Source of the DNA: Stappia sp.
Lineage (GTDB): Bacteria; Pseudomonadota; Alphaproteobacteria; Rhizobiales; Stappiaceae
Direction: 5' to 3'
Assembly: GCA_002722295.1 (NCBI GenBank)
Contig: PBLF01000012.1
Span: 84,365-148,364, forward strand
DNA length: 64,000 bases
The notes under the pieces were generated by a model. The model saw nothing but the letters and a program-made list of their open reading frames with translations, searched no databases and was not told where the DNA came from. The translations under genes were made by a program, and so were the position numbers. Positions 25,792-34,566 of the stretch are shown here, one piece after another. The stretch's first letter is position 1, and each line of letters starts with the position of its first letter.

Positions 25792-26703
25792 ATGGACATG
25801 CAGACAAGTCTTCTCGACCGGCTCTTCGACGCCGGGCACCTGATCGATACCGGCATCGACGGCCTCTATGGCCGTGGCGGCGGCTTCGAGGCGGTCATCA
25901 CCGGCTTCGAACGCCTCATCGACGCCCATGCGCCAGCCGACGCGAAGCCGGAGGTGATCCGCTTCCCGCCGGGCATGAACCGGGCCCACTTCGAGGGATC
26001 CGGCTACATGAAGAGCTTCCCGCAGCTTGCTGGAACCGTGCACAGCTTCTGCGGCTGCGAGCTGGACCACATGAACCTGCTGCAGTGCATGGCCGAAGGC
26101 GAAGACTGGACCCAGGGCCAGCAGGCGACCGACGTCGTCCTGACGCCGGCGGCCTGCTATCCGCTCTATCCGGTGATCGCCAGGCGTGGCCCCCTGCCCG
26201 AGGGCGGTGGGCTGTTCGACCTTCAGTCCTATTGCTTCCGGCACGAGCCGTCCAAGGACCCGGCGCGCATGCAGCTCTTCCGGATGCGCGAGTTCGTGCG
26301 CATGGGAACGCCCGAGGACGTGATGGCCTTCCGCGCCGACTGGATGGAGCGCGGTCAGAAGCTGATCGAGGCGGTGGGCCTGGACCCCGAGCTCGACACG
26401 GCCAATGACCCCTTCTTCGGCCGCGCCGGCAAGATGATGGGCAACAGCCAGCGCGAGCAGAAGCTCAAGTTCGAGCTTCTCATCCCCGTGACCTCACAGG
26501 CCAACAAGACCGCCTGCCTGAGCTTCAACTACCACCAGGACCACTTCGGCCACACCTGGGGTCTCTCCACCGCGGACGGCGAGACGGCGCACACGGCGTG
26601 TGTCGGCTTCGGCCTGGAACGTATCGCGCTGGCGCTGTTTGCAAGGCACGGTCTCGACACGGACGCCTGGCCCGCTTCCATCCGTGAAGCGCTCTGGGGC
26701 TGA
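25792..26703 (+). CDS. Amino acid:[carrier protein] ligase (class II aaRS-like)
   Basis: 303-residue homologue of the catalytic core of atypical seryl-tRNA synthetase that loads an amino acid onto a carrier protein rather than tRNA. Seen: class II motif 2 as [20 protein letters not shown] and motif 3 as [12 protein letters not shown]. The zinc ligands known from Bradyrhizobium Bll0957 (Cys131, Glu176, Cys279 as I recall) map at a constant offset of nine to Cys122, Glu167 and Cys270. The tRNA-binding N-terminal arm of SerRS is absent, as in the family. Bll0957 prefers glycine and a related enzyme alanine; which is used here cannot be read. Cotranscribed with the carrier protein, dehydrogenase, DUF1839 and GH2 genes. 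Confidence 0.93.
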   Translation: MDMQTSLLDRLFDAGHLIDTGIDGLYGRGGGFEAVITGFERLIDAHAPADAKPEVIRFPPGMNRAHFEGSGYMKSFPQLAGTVHSFCGCELDHMNLLQCMAEGEDWTQGQQATDVVLTPAACYPLYPVIARRGPLPEGGGLFDLQSYCFRHEPSKDPARMQLFRMREFVRMGTPEDVMAFRADWMERGQKLIEAVGLDPELDTANDPFFGRAGKMMGNSQREQKLKFELLIPVTSQANKTACLSFNYHQDHFGHTWGLSTADGETAHTACVGFGLERIALALFARHGLDTDAWPASIREALWG

Positions 26704-26707
26704 GACC

Positions 26708-27700
26708 ATGTTCGACCGTCTCGCAAGCCTGTCGCCGGACGGCTACCGGCCGCATGCCCTTCATGCGGCGGAGCGCATCTGGCCCGAGACCAACTGCTAT
26801 GTGGATCTGTGGATCGAGGTCCTGTCGGCGCTCGGACTGGAACCGCGTGCCATGCTCGGCTTCACGCTTTCTCAGGATTTCGAGGGCGACCAGTTCACCT
26901 TCTTCAAGGTGCCGCTCGAGGACCTGGAACGGCTCTACGGCATCCGCGCAACCGAGCTCGCGGTCTATGACCCGGTCGAGAGCCACGTGGCCATGCAGAT
27001 CGCGCGCGGCCGCCTTTGTCTCGTGGAGGTGGACAGCTTCTTCCTGCCCGACACGCAAGGGGTGGGCTACCGGAGCGAACACGGCAAGACGACGGTGGCG
27101 ATCACCGCGCTCGATGCCGGGGCGCGTACGCTTTCCTACTTCCACAATGGCGGTTTCTTCTCCCTCTCGGGTGAGGATTTCGACGGTGTTTTCCAGCGCG
27201 GCGAACACGCGCAGCCGCTTCCGTTCCTGCCCTATACGGAGTTCGCGAAGTTTCCAGACAAGGCGCCGCAAACGGACTTGCACGAAATCGCCCTAGATCT
27301 CCTTGCCCGCCATTTCGCGCGCCGCCCGGCGGAGAACCCATTCCGCCCCTACAAGGCCGTCTTCGAGGGACAGATCGAGGTACTCGCCGAGCGCCCGTTC
27401 GACGTGTTTCACAAATACGCGTTCAATACACTGCGCCAGGCAGGCGCCAACTTCGAGCTGGCCGCGACCCATCTTCAGTGGCTTGCACCCGACGGCTCCC
27501 TGGAACGCGCCTCCTCGGAGGCGCTCCGCATCGCGGAGACCTGCAAGACACTCCAGTTTCAGCTCGCTCGCGCACTGGCGCGACGGCGTTTTGCCGGGCT
27601 CGGTGACGCTCTCGAACCTGCCGCGGGAGCCTGGGACGCGCTGATGGAAAACGTGGGCGAGCGGCTCGCGAAATCCGGCCATCACGACGCGGCGGCGTGA
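26708..27700 (+). CDS. DUF1839 protein, possible BtrH-like aminoacyltransferase
   Basis: 330-residue DUF1839 protein of unproven function, starting four bases after the ligase stop. Seen: TNCYVDLWIEVLSALGL with Cys30, LGFTLSQDFEGDQFTFF, CLVEVDSFFLPDT, a following His125 in RSEHGKTT, and FHNGGFFSLSGEDFDGVF. The order Cys, 'vevDsffLPd', His, then a hairpin resembles the BtrH N-terminal domain, a papain-like fold that moves an acyl group from a carrier protein to an amine in butirosin synthesis. That relation is my inference from pattern, not a search. The C-terminal half (about 190-330) is alpha-helical. Translation is probably coupled to the ligase gene. Confidence 0.8.
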   Translation: MFDRLASLSPDGYRPHALHAAERIWPETNCYVDLWIEVLSALGLEPRAMLGFTLSQDFEGDQFTFFKVPLEDLERLYGIRATELAVYDPVESHVAMQIARGRLCLVEVDSFFLPDTQGVGYRSEHGKTTVAITALDAGARTLSYFHNGGFFSLSGEDFDGVFQRGEHAQPLPFLPYTEFAKFPDKAPQTDLHEIALDLLARHFARRPAENPFRPYKAVFEGQIEVLAERPFDVFHKYAFNTLRQAGANFELAATHLQWLAPDGSLERASSEALRIAETCKTLQFQLARALARRRFAGLGDALEPAAGAWDALMENVGERLAKSGHHDAAA

Positions 27701-27719
27701 TCCGTCCGGGAGGGGTTTC

Positions 27720-30212
27720 ATGATCGACGCGGCGACGCTCGACGGCAGCGCGGACCTTCTTCGCGATGCGGAGTGGGAACTTGCGCTCACGCCGGCCGGC
27801 CTTGCCTCGGCCCCGCGCGAGCTATCCGGGGAAACCGGATGGATCGCGGCACAGGTGCCGGGAACAGCGGCCGAGGCACTGGAACGGGCCGGACGCTTCG
27901 ACCGTGACGCACCGCTGCCCCTGCACGATCAGGACGTCTGGTACCGCGCAAGGTTGCCGGTGCCCGCAAACGGGCCTTGCCGTCTTGTCGCCGAAGGCCT
28001 CGCCACGATCTGCGAGGCCTGGCTAGACAACGAACCCCTTCTCATCTCGAGCAGCATGTACGCCCGCCAGGAGATCGCCATCGACCTCGAGCGGGCGGAA
28101 GAAATCCACCTGTGCTTCCGCGCGCTGCGTCCGCATCTGAAGATGCCTGGCCCCCGTGCGCGCTGGAAGACGAAACTCGTGAACGAACCCGGCCTGCGGC
28201 TCGTACGCACCACCTTCCTCGGCCACATGCCGGGATGGTGTCCCGAGGTTCATGCGGTGGGCCCCTGGCGCCCGCTGCATCTTGTCCCCGAAAGCGCTGT
28301 GCGTCTGGAAGACCTGAGCGTGACGGCAACGCTCGACGCGGAGGGAACCGGACACCTGACGGTCCGTCTGGTTCCGGGACCGGACCTTGCTGGGGCAAAG
28401 GGTCTGCGCATCACCTGCGCCGGGCACGAGGCGGATCTTTCAAAGGCAGGCGACGAAGACGGGCTCGAGGCCCATCTGACGCTTCCAGGCGTCGCCCCCT
28501 GGTGGCCGCACACGCACGGCACGCCCGCCCTTCACGAGGTGCGGCTCGCCGGCGACGGCATCGACCTTTCCCTGTGCCGGACCGGGTTCCGGCGCATCGA
28601 GGTCGATCACGGACCGGACGGCGCGGGGTTTTCGCTGCGCATCAATGGATCGCCGGTGTTCTGTCGCGGGGCCGTGTGGACGAGCGCGGACATCGTCTCG
28701 CTTCCCGGCACACGGGACGCCTATGCGCCCTGGCTGACGCTTGCCCGCGATGCCAACATGAACATGCTGCGCATCGGCGGAACCATGGCCCCCGAGGCGC
28801 GCGCCTTCTTCGAGCTTTGCGACGAACTCGGCCTGCTCGTCTGGCAGGACCTGCCCTTTGCGAACCTCGACTATCCGGCAAGCGATCCGGACTTCGCCGA
28901 AGCCGTCCGGCGGGAGACCCGCGAAATCCTGGCAGGAACCTCGTTCTGCCCGTCACTTGCCATCATCTGTGGCGGCAGCGAGATGCACCAGCAGGGCGCG
29001 ATGATGGGCCTGCCCGAAAGCCGGTGGAACGGCCCGCTAACGCGGGAGATCCTGCCCGAAGCCGCCGCCTCTGTTCGCCCGGACGTGCCCTATGTTCCAA
29101 ACTCCCCGTCCGGCGAGGGCCTGCCGTTCCTGCCGGGAAACGGCATCGCGCACTATTACGGCGTCGGCGCATACCGCCGACCGCTGGAGGACACACGGCG
29201 GGCGAACGTCCGGTTTGCCGGCGAATGCCTTGCCTTTTCCAATGTGCCGGAGACCGGAGCCCCGATGGGCCCCGAGGGTGCCCCCTGTCATCATCCGGAC
29301 TGGAAGCGCGGCGTGCCGCGCGACCGGGATGTCGGATGGGATTTCGAGGACGTGCGCGATCACTACGTGCGCGACCTTTACCGGGTCGACCCGCTCGATC
29401 TGCGGTATGGCGATCCTGCGTCCTATCTCGACCACGGCCGGGCGGCCGTCGCGGAGGTGATGGAAGCGACCTTCGCCGAATGGCGGCGGCCTGCCTCTTC
29501 CTGCGCGGGAGCCCTGGTGTGGACCTTCCAGGACCTGATGCCGGGCGCCGGCTGGGGCATCGTCTCCTGTGACGGCACGCCGAAGTCGGCGCTCTACGCA
29601 CTGAAGCGTGCCTTCGCGCCCTTGCGCATCTCGACAACGGACGAAGGGACAAACGGCCTTGCCGTGCATGTGGCCAACGACGGGCCCGCTCCGCGCAGGG
29701 TGAAGCTTGCGTTGCGCTGCCTGGCACGCAACGGCATGGCCGTCGCCAGCGGAGAGCATGTTCTGGACATGGCCCCGCATGGCTCGAGAAGCCTTTGGGC
29801 AACCGATCTCATCGGCGCGTTCTTCGACGTGACCCATGCCTACAGGTTCGGCCCCGCCTCGCACGACTGCGTGCATGTGGCGATGCTGGACGCGGAAACA
29901 GGCGAGCGCCTCGACGAAGCCTTCCATTTCCCGCTCGGGCGCAGCCGGGCGATGTCCCCGGCGGATCTGTCCGTCACGCCAGAGCGGGACGAGGCGGGTC
30001 ACACGGTGTTGCGGATTGCCGCGGACAGGGTCGCCCAGAGCGTGGCGATCGACGCGCCCGGATACCTTCCGCAAGACAACTGGTTTCACCTGGCGCCCGG
30101 CTGCGAACGCCTTGTGCGCCTCGTAGCACGTGAGGAAATGCCCGCAAGCGCAGGCCCGTCGGGAAGCGTGCGGGCGCTCAACGCAGCGCCAACGGGCTTT
30201 TCCGCCGGCTGA
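27720..30212 (+). CDS. Glycoside hydrolase family 2, beta-mannosidase-like
   Basis: 830-residue GH2-type enzyme without a signal peptide, so cytoplasmic as it stands. Seen: N-terminal sugar-binding-like domain (DQDVWYRARLPVP, EAWLDNEPLL), the Ig-like middle domain, and a TIM barrel with NMLRIGGTMAPEARAFFELCDELGLLVWQDLPFA, all typical of beta-mannosidases. The acid/base is probably Glu421 in CGGSE (usual CGGNE), and Glu502 in FAGECLAFS is a candidate nucleophile. The normal SEFG context of the nucleophile is altered, so the catalytic assignment is uncertain. It begins 19 bases after DUF1839 and ends the plus-strand cassette. A role in trimming or transferring sugars of the linked polysaccharide is inferred. 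Confidence 0.85.
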   Translation: MIDAATLDGSADLLRDAEWELALTPAGLASAPRELSGETGWIAAQVPGTAAEALERAGRFDRDAPLPLHDQDVWYRARLPVPANGPCRLVAEGLATICEAWLDNEPLLISSSMYARQEIAIDLERAEEIHLCFRALRPHLKMPGPRARWKTKLVNEPGLRLVRTTFLGHMPGWCPEVHAVGPWRPLHLVPESAVRLEDLSVTATLDAEGTGHLTVRLVPGPDLAGAKGLRITCAGHEADLSKAGDEDGLEAHLTLPGVAPWWPHTHGTPALHEVRLAGDGIDLSLCRTGFRRIEVDHGPDGAGFSLRINGSPVFCRGAVWTSADIVSLPGTRDAYAPWLTLARDANMNMLRIGGTMAPEARAFFELCDELGLLVWQDLPFANLDYPASDPDFAEAVRRETREILAGTSFCPSLAIICGGSEMHQQGAMMGLPESRWNGPLTREILPEAAASVRPDVPYVPNSPSGEGLPFLPGNGIAHYYGVGAYRRPLEDTRRANVRFAGECLAFSNVPETGAPMGPEGAPCHHPDWKRGVPRDRDVGWDFEDVRDHYVRDLYRVDPLDLRYGDPASYLDHGRAAVAEVMEATFAEWRRPASSCAGALVWTFQDLMPGAGWGIVSCDGTPKSALYALKRAFAPLRISTTDEGTNGLAVHVANDGPAPRRVKLALRCLARNGMAVASGEHVLDMAPHGSRSLWATDLIGAFFDVTHAYRFGPASHDCVHVAMLDAETGERLDEAFHFPLGRSRAMSPADLSVTPERDEAGHTVLRIAADRVAQSVAIDAPGYLPQDNWFHLAPGCERLVRLVAREEMPASAGPSGSVRALNAAPTGFSAG

Positions 30213-30282
30213 AACCACCAACCGCCCTTGGCCAGCCACCCTTGGCCCACTACCTTCTCAGCCGCTTCGCAGGCCGCCGGCG

Positions 30283-32109
30283 CTACTCGGCCGCCTCGGC
30301 GCTGATGCCGTGCGGCGCGGGTCGTGCGATCTGTCGCAGGCGCGCGAATACAGGCTCCCGGTCAGCGGCCCGCGTCAGACTGTGGTCCGCACCGGGAAGC
30401 ATCTTCACGTCGACGTTACGATAGGCGGCCAGTCCGGAACGGGACCTGCCGAAAAACAGGTCGAGCTGGGCGAGCCCAGGATCTCCCTCGCTGTAGACGA
30501 GATCGACCGGAACGCCACGTGCCGCCAGCCCCTCAAGGCCCCGATGCACACGCCGATAGAGTCGCGAGAAGGGAGACAGACCGAAGAGCCAGGGCGCGCT
30601 CGCCCGCTCAACGCCACGAAGGCCGCGACGCATGACCTCTCCCAGGATCGCGCCGGCCGCGACCTGCCCCGACAGGAGACGGCGGAGTTTCCCACGGTCC
30701 AGAAGCTTGTATCCGTAGTCGCGCGTCGCGACGTTGCCGAGCCTGAGGATGCGACCGACATCGTCGCGCGCATCCCAGAGAAACCGCTGCAGGTTGATCG
30801 CGACGACATGGGCAATGCGGGTGTCGGCCATGGCACCGTTGAGGGCCAGATAGGCGCCGCCACAGGACCCCGCGACGATCACCTGCGACCCCGGCACGAA
30901 ACGCTGGCACAGGTCCAGCGCGGCGAAGAGCTCCTCCGTCTGCCCCGACCAGTAGTGAACGGTGGAAGGGGCGCCTGAGCGCGCGCGACTGTCTCCAACG
31001 TCGGCCAGGTCGAAACGCAGGGAGGCAATGCCCTCCTCGCTTGCAAGCCGGCGCGCCATCTGCGCGGTGCCGCGCGCCCACCCCGCGCGCGGATTGCCGC
31101 CCGCCCCCAGGAAGACCACTGGATGCGACACGCCGAACCGGGGCGCCCGGGGCGTGCACCATACGCCGACAAGGGCCTCTTCGGGGCCGAAGACGACAAG
31201 CTGCTCACGCCATCCGTTCCCCTCCAGAACCGCGACTTCGGAGGGGGAGGAAAGCGCGGGCAGCACCTGGACGCGGCTCTCCTGCTCCCGCAGGACAACC
31301 CGGTGCACCAGCGCCTCGACGCGGGAGAACGCGTCCTCCGGCGGCAGGGAAAGGGTCGGGTCCGCGACCGCCGCGTCGAAGGCCTCGAACAGGCCGGCCT
31401 CGCAGTCGGGACGCCCGGCAAAGGCATCGGCGAAAGCCTCTTCCGCCGCCACGCCCGGACGGGCAAGCGCGAGCACGGGAAGGTCCTGGCGCACCTCTCC
31501 GGCGTCGAGTTTCACGCCGCGGATTTCCGCAGCAAGAGGGTCGGAAATCGCAAGACCGGCAACCGCGAGGGCGGCGCCCTCGGCCGCAACCGGCGGCGAT
31601 CCGGTCATGTCGCCGATCATCGCCGCGCGCATTTGCCACTCCCGAAGCGTGCTGCGACCGCTGACCATGGGGGCGAGAAGCGCAAGGCCGGCCGCCTCGA
31701 GCGGGTTTTCAGCCGCCCAGCGCACGGCCAGAAAGGCGCCGATACCGACACCGGCGACAACGACACGCTGCACGCCGGTTTCGGCCATCAGTTCGAGGCA
31801 GGCGGCGCGAAGCGTCTCCGCAAGGCGGTCGATGCCCGTTACGGCCAGGGCGTCATCGGCGGAATCCCCCGTGCCCGGCTGGTCGTAGCGCAACACGGGA
31901 ACACCCTGACCGGCCAGCCTGTCAGCGAGCAGACGCATGGGGCGGCGCAGGGACAATGCGTCGTAGCCAAGCGGATCGGCGATCACCACGCCGACCGGTC
32001 CGGGATCGCCGGAAGGCCGGTGCAGAAGCGCGAATGTTCCCGCGACCGCCAGAGGGCGAAGGGGAGGAAGCGCGCCGGACGATGCGGCAAGAACGGGCTT
32101 TCCGGCCAT
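30283..32109 (-). CDS. Tandem alpha/beta-hydrolase protein, first domain lacking its nucleophile
   Basis: 608-residue cytoplasmic protein with two alpha/beta-hydrolase modules. Domain 1 (about 20-250) has the strand-order blocks VVIADPLGYD, VLRYDQPGTGDS and an elbow reading AGVGIGAF, where the nucleophile of GxSxG is Gly122. Domain 2 (about 300-590) has FLGAGGNPRAGWARG, LRFDLADVGDS, an elbow AGSCGGAY with Cys416 as nucleophile, and the late His in LPGADHSLT. It resembles exosortase- or polysaccharide-associated hydrolases. A Cys elbow fits a dienelactone-hydrolase-like or acyltransferase chemistry. The ATG at 32109 overlaps the GH5 stop, so it ends the leftward EPS operon. Confidence 0.75.
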   Translation of the reverse strand: MAGKPVLAASSGALPPLRPLAVAGTFALLHRPSGDPGPVGVVIADPLGYDALSLRRPMRLLADRLAGQGVPVLRYDQPGTGDSADDALAVTGIDRLAETLRAACLELMAETGVQRVVVAGVGIGAFLAVRWAAENPLEAAGLALLAPMVSGRSTLREWQMRAAMIGDMTGSPPVAAEGAALAVAGLAISDPLAAEIRGVKLDAGEVRQDLPVLALARPGVAAEEAFADAFAGRPDCEAGLFEAFDAAVADPTLSLPPEDAFSRVEALVHRVVLREQESRVQVLPALSSPSEVAVLEGNGWREQLVVFGPEEALVGVWCTPRAPRFGVSHPVVFLGAGGNPRAGWARGTAQMARRLASEEGIASLRFDLADVGDSRARSGAPSTVHYWSGQTEELFAALDLCQRFVPGSQVIVAGSCGGAYLALNGAMADTRIAHVVAINLQRFLWDARDDVGRILRLGNVATRDYGYKLLDRGKLRRLLSGQVAAGAILGEVMRRGLRGVERASAPWLFGLSPFSRLYRRVHRGLEGLAARGVPVDLVYSEGDPGLAQLDLFFGRSRSGLAAYRNVDVKMLPGADHSLTRAADREPVFARLRQIARPAPHGISAEAAE

Positions 32110-33167
32110 CAGCGTCGCTCCAGCGCCTTGCAGGATTTTTCCTCCGGCCGCGTGCGCGGAATGAAGCGCTCGATCGCGGTGAGCTGGGGCCGGTCCCCGT
32201 TCTCGTTCGGCTGAATGGACAGAGGATAGTCGCCCCACCAGTCGCCGGCGGCCCAGATCGACCAGCCAAGCCAGATGTCGGGCCGGGAATTGAGATACCC
32301 GACGACGCGGGCAAGCCCGCGATAGCAATCGGGTCGCGCGTATCCGCCGAACTCGCCGAGGAAGGCGCGATTGCCCGTCTCCTCCATCCAGGCGGTAACC
32401 CGCTTCAAGGCCTCCATGGCTTCCTCGACCTTGTTGCAGGCCGGTTTGGTGCCGGAGTAGTCGTCATCGAGATACTGGTGAATGTCGAAGCCGAAGTGGT
32501 TCATCGGGTCGACGACACCACGCATGACCTCGGCGTTGGAGCCGCCCGGCTGGTCCGCGTACCAGTGCACGGCCGCCGTCCAGATCGTGCCTGCGACCAG
32601 AACGAAATTGTCCGCACCCGTCTCGCGGATCGCGGCGAGTGCCGCGTTGTTGGCCGGAAGCCAGTCCTTGGCGTCGATATAGGCCGGCTCGTTCATGACC
32701 AGATAGATCACGTCGTCACGGCCGGCCCAAAGCGGGGCGAGCCGACGCCAGAAATCGGCGAAGGAGGACAGCGGAACCCGCCTGGAACCGACAAGATCGT
32801 CGAAGTGCTTGGCGAAGTTGCTCGGGTCCAGCACCACCGTCATGCCGAGGTCGGTGATGGTTTTCACCGTGTCGGTAAGGCGCTTGAGCTCCACGGGATC
32901 GAAGGGCGCGTCGAGCTTCGGCTGCAGCCGTTCCCAGCGAAACGGCAGGCGCACCACGTTCATGCCCTTGGAGCGCAGGTAGGCGAGCGTCTTCGCGGAG
33001 GGATACGTGTAGTCGCGTCCGAAGACACCGGGAATATTGTAGCCGAACTCGGCCCCCGCCGCGTTGGCGCCACGCAGGCACTCCGCGGCGGCCACGGGCT
33101 GGGCAAGGGAGAGGAGCGCGGCAAGGACAAGGGCGCCGCCCCTTAGGACCGGTTCAGGAAGACCCAT
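32109..33167 (-). CDS. Secreted glycoside hydrolase family 5 (endoglucanase-like)
   Basis: 352-residue secreted GH5 enzyme. Seen: signal peptide with cleavage near VAA|AEC, then ECLRGANAAGAEFG, KGMNVVRLPFRWERLQP, acid/base Glu150 in YLVMNEPAY, FDIHQYLD, and nucleophile Glu262 in FLGEFGGYA. All GH5 landmarks are intact. GH5 covers endoglucanases and other beta-glycanases; in polysaccharide loci such enzymes usually trim or release the polymer in the periplasm. It overlaps the flippase 3' end by 14 bases and the hydrolase start by one codon, all in one leftward transcript. Confidence 0.9.
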   Translation of the reverse strand: MGLPEPVLRGGALVLAALLSLAQPVAAAECLRGANAAGAEFGYNIPGVFGRDYTYPSAKTLAYLRSKGMNVVRLPFRWERLQPKLDAPFDPVELKRLTDTVKTITDLGMTVVLDPSNFAKHFDDLVGSRRVPLSSFADFWRRLAPLWAGRDDVIYLVMNEPAYIDAKDWLPANNAALAAIRETGADNFVLVAGTIWTAAVHWYADQPGGSNAEVMRGVVDPMNHFGFDIHQYLDDDYSGTKPACNKVEEAMEALKRVTAWMEETGNRAFLGEFGGYARPDCYRGLARVVGYLNSRPDIWLGWSIWAAGDWWGDYPLSIQPNENGDRPQLTAIERFIPRTRPEEKSCKALERR

Positions 33168-34566
33168 TTTCCCCACTCCCTCCCGTGGCGGGCACGGGCC
33201 GCTCCATGCCCCCCGGTTCGTCGCCGGTCTCGCGGGCACGCTTGTCGTGCCAGCGCAGGGCCAGGAAGGCCGTCGCCGCGCAATCCACCTTCCAGTGACG
33301 GATCGTCCAGTACCGCGAGACAAGGTGCAGCGCGAGAAGCTGGCCCAGGCCGGCAATCGCCACGCCTTCGGGACCGAACTGGCTGCCGAGCCCGAACAGC
33401 AGGGCCAGGTAGACGACGAAGATCACGCTGCGGATCCTGAGCAGGTAGCCCTCGCCGCCGCCGATCATCATCAGCCACGTGCCGGGACCGAAGAATGCGT
33501 GGGCGATCGCGCCGACCGAGAGAAGCACCAGCACCGGAAAGTGTTCGACGAAGGCGTCATCGAACAGATGCAGCACGAAAGGTCCGACGAAGAAGAGGCC
33601 GACGCCGCCGATCAGGGCAAGCACGAAACTGCCGGCGGAGAGCATCGCCACAAGGCTCTGTGCGCCATCGTGGTCCTTCTCCTGGAACTTTGCGGAGATG
33701 AGCGGGACGCCGACCGTGTCGATCGCCAGAACGGGCAGGATCAGCAGGGAGGCGATGCGGTTGGCGACGAAGTAGAAGGCGGCGATGTCGAGGCCGATCG
33801 CGATGCCGATCAGGATCGTCTCGAGATAGAGCGCCGCCGCCTGGAAGAACCCGTTGGCGGAGAAGTTCAGCGTCTCGTTGCGCCAGACCCGCTCCGGAAC
33901 GTCCTCGCGCGCGCCGTGTGAGCGCAGGAAGCCCAGTCCCTCGGCCGCCACGAAATGCACCGCCTGATAGCCGACCATGATCGCGAGCAGCCCCGCCACG
34001 AGTTCCGCCGCCGCCGCACCGCTCGTGACCCAGCCCCCCCAGGCAAGACCGACCAGCGCCAGCGAACACAGCAGCCGCCACAGGTTTTCGCGCGGCATGA
34101 GCGCCAGAACGATGCGCCCGAACACGAGGAAATATCCCTGAAGATACTCGCTGAGCGTGAAGATCGCACCGAAAACGAGCGCGATCTCCAAATGGTCGTA
34201 GGGGGCCGGAAGCCCCTCGCCGAAGGTCCAGAGGAGCGCTGCCGCCAGAAGCTGTCCACCGCAGCCAAGCAGCAGCCAGAGACTGTTGTAGAACAGGATC
34301 CCCTGATTGGTGCGGCCGGGTTCGTGGTTCTGCAGGCGGAAGTGCTTCACCAGCAGCACCTGCTGGCCGAAGACGCAGATCAGGCCGAGAGAGGATCCGA
34401 CCGAGAACAGAAAGATGTAGAGGCCGTATTCGTCCGTCTCCAGCGCATGGCTGGCGGCGAAAAGCAGCGCAAAACTCAGAATCGTGCTGCTGCCGCGACT
34501 GAGAAGCGACCAGAACAGCTTGCGGAATCCGCGACCGGCCACGATGGTCCGGATGCGTTCGATCAT
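33154..34566 (-). CDS. Wzx-type polysaccharide flippase
   Basis: 470-residue integral membrane protein with about 12 hydrophobic segments, matching the polysaccharide flippase (MOP) superfamily. Seen: FWSLLSRGSSTILSFALLFAASHAL near the N-terminus, FANRIA-like NRIASLLILPVLAIDTVGVP, and GPGTWLMMIGGGE in the later half. It should translocate lipid-linked sugar units across the inner membrane. The C-terminus is a charged cytoplasmic tail. The ATG at 34566 overlaps the preceding glycosyltransferase stop; the gene's 3' end overlaps the GH5 start. Confidence 0.88.
   Translation of the reverse strand: MIERIRTIVAGRGFRKLFWSLLSRGSSTILSFALLFAASHALETDEYGLYIFLFSVGSSLGLICVFGQQVLLVKHFRLQNHEPGRTNQGILFYNSLWLLLGCGGQLLAAALLWTFGEGLPAPYDHLEIALVFGAIFTLSEYLQGYFLVFGRIVLALMPRENLWRLLCSLALVGLAWGGWVTSGAAAAELVAGLLAIMVGYQAVHFVAAEGLGFLRSHGAREDVPERVWRNETLNFSANGFFQAAALYLETILIGIAIGLDIAAFYFVANRIASLLILPVLAIDTVGVPLISAKFQEKDHDGAQSLVAMLSAGSFVLALIGGVGLFFVGPFVLHLFDDAFVEHFPVLVLLSVGAIAHAFFGPGTWLMMIGGGEGYLLRIRSVIFVVYLALLFGLGSQFGPEGVAIAGLGQLLALHLVSRYWTIRHWKVDCAATAFLALRWHDKRARETGDEPGGMERPVPATGGSGENGSS

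Noticed and set aside
30223-30247. Direct repeat CCCTTGGCC in the 70-base gap between the GH2 and hydrolase genes
   Set aside because: Only nine bases and two copies; most likely chance.
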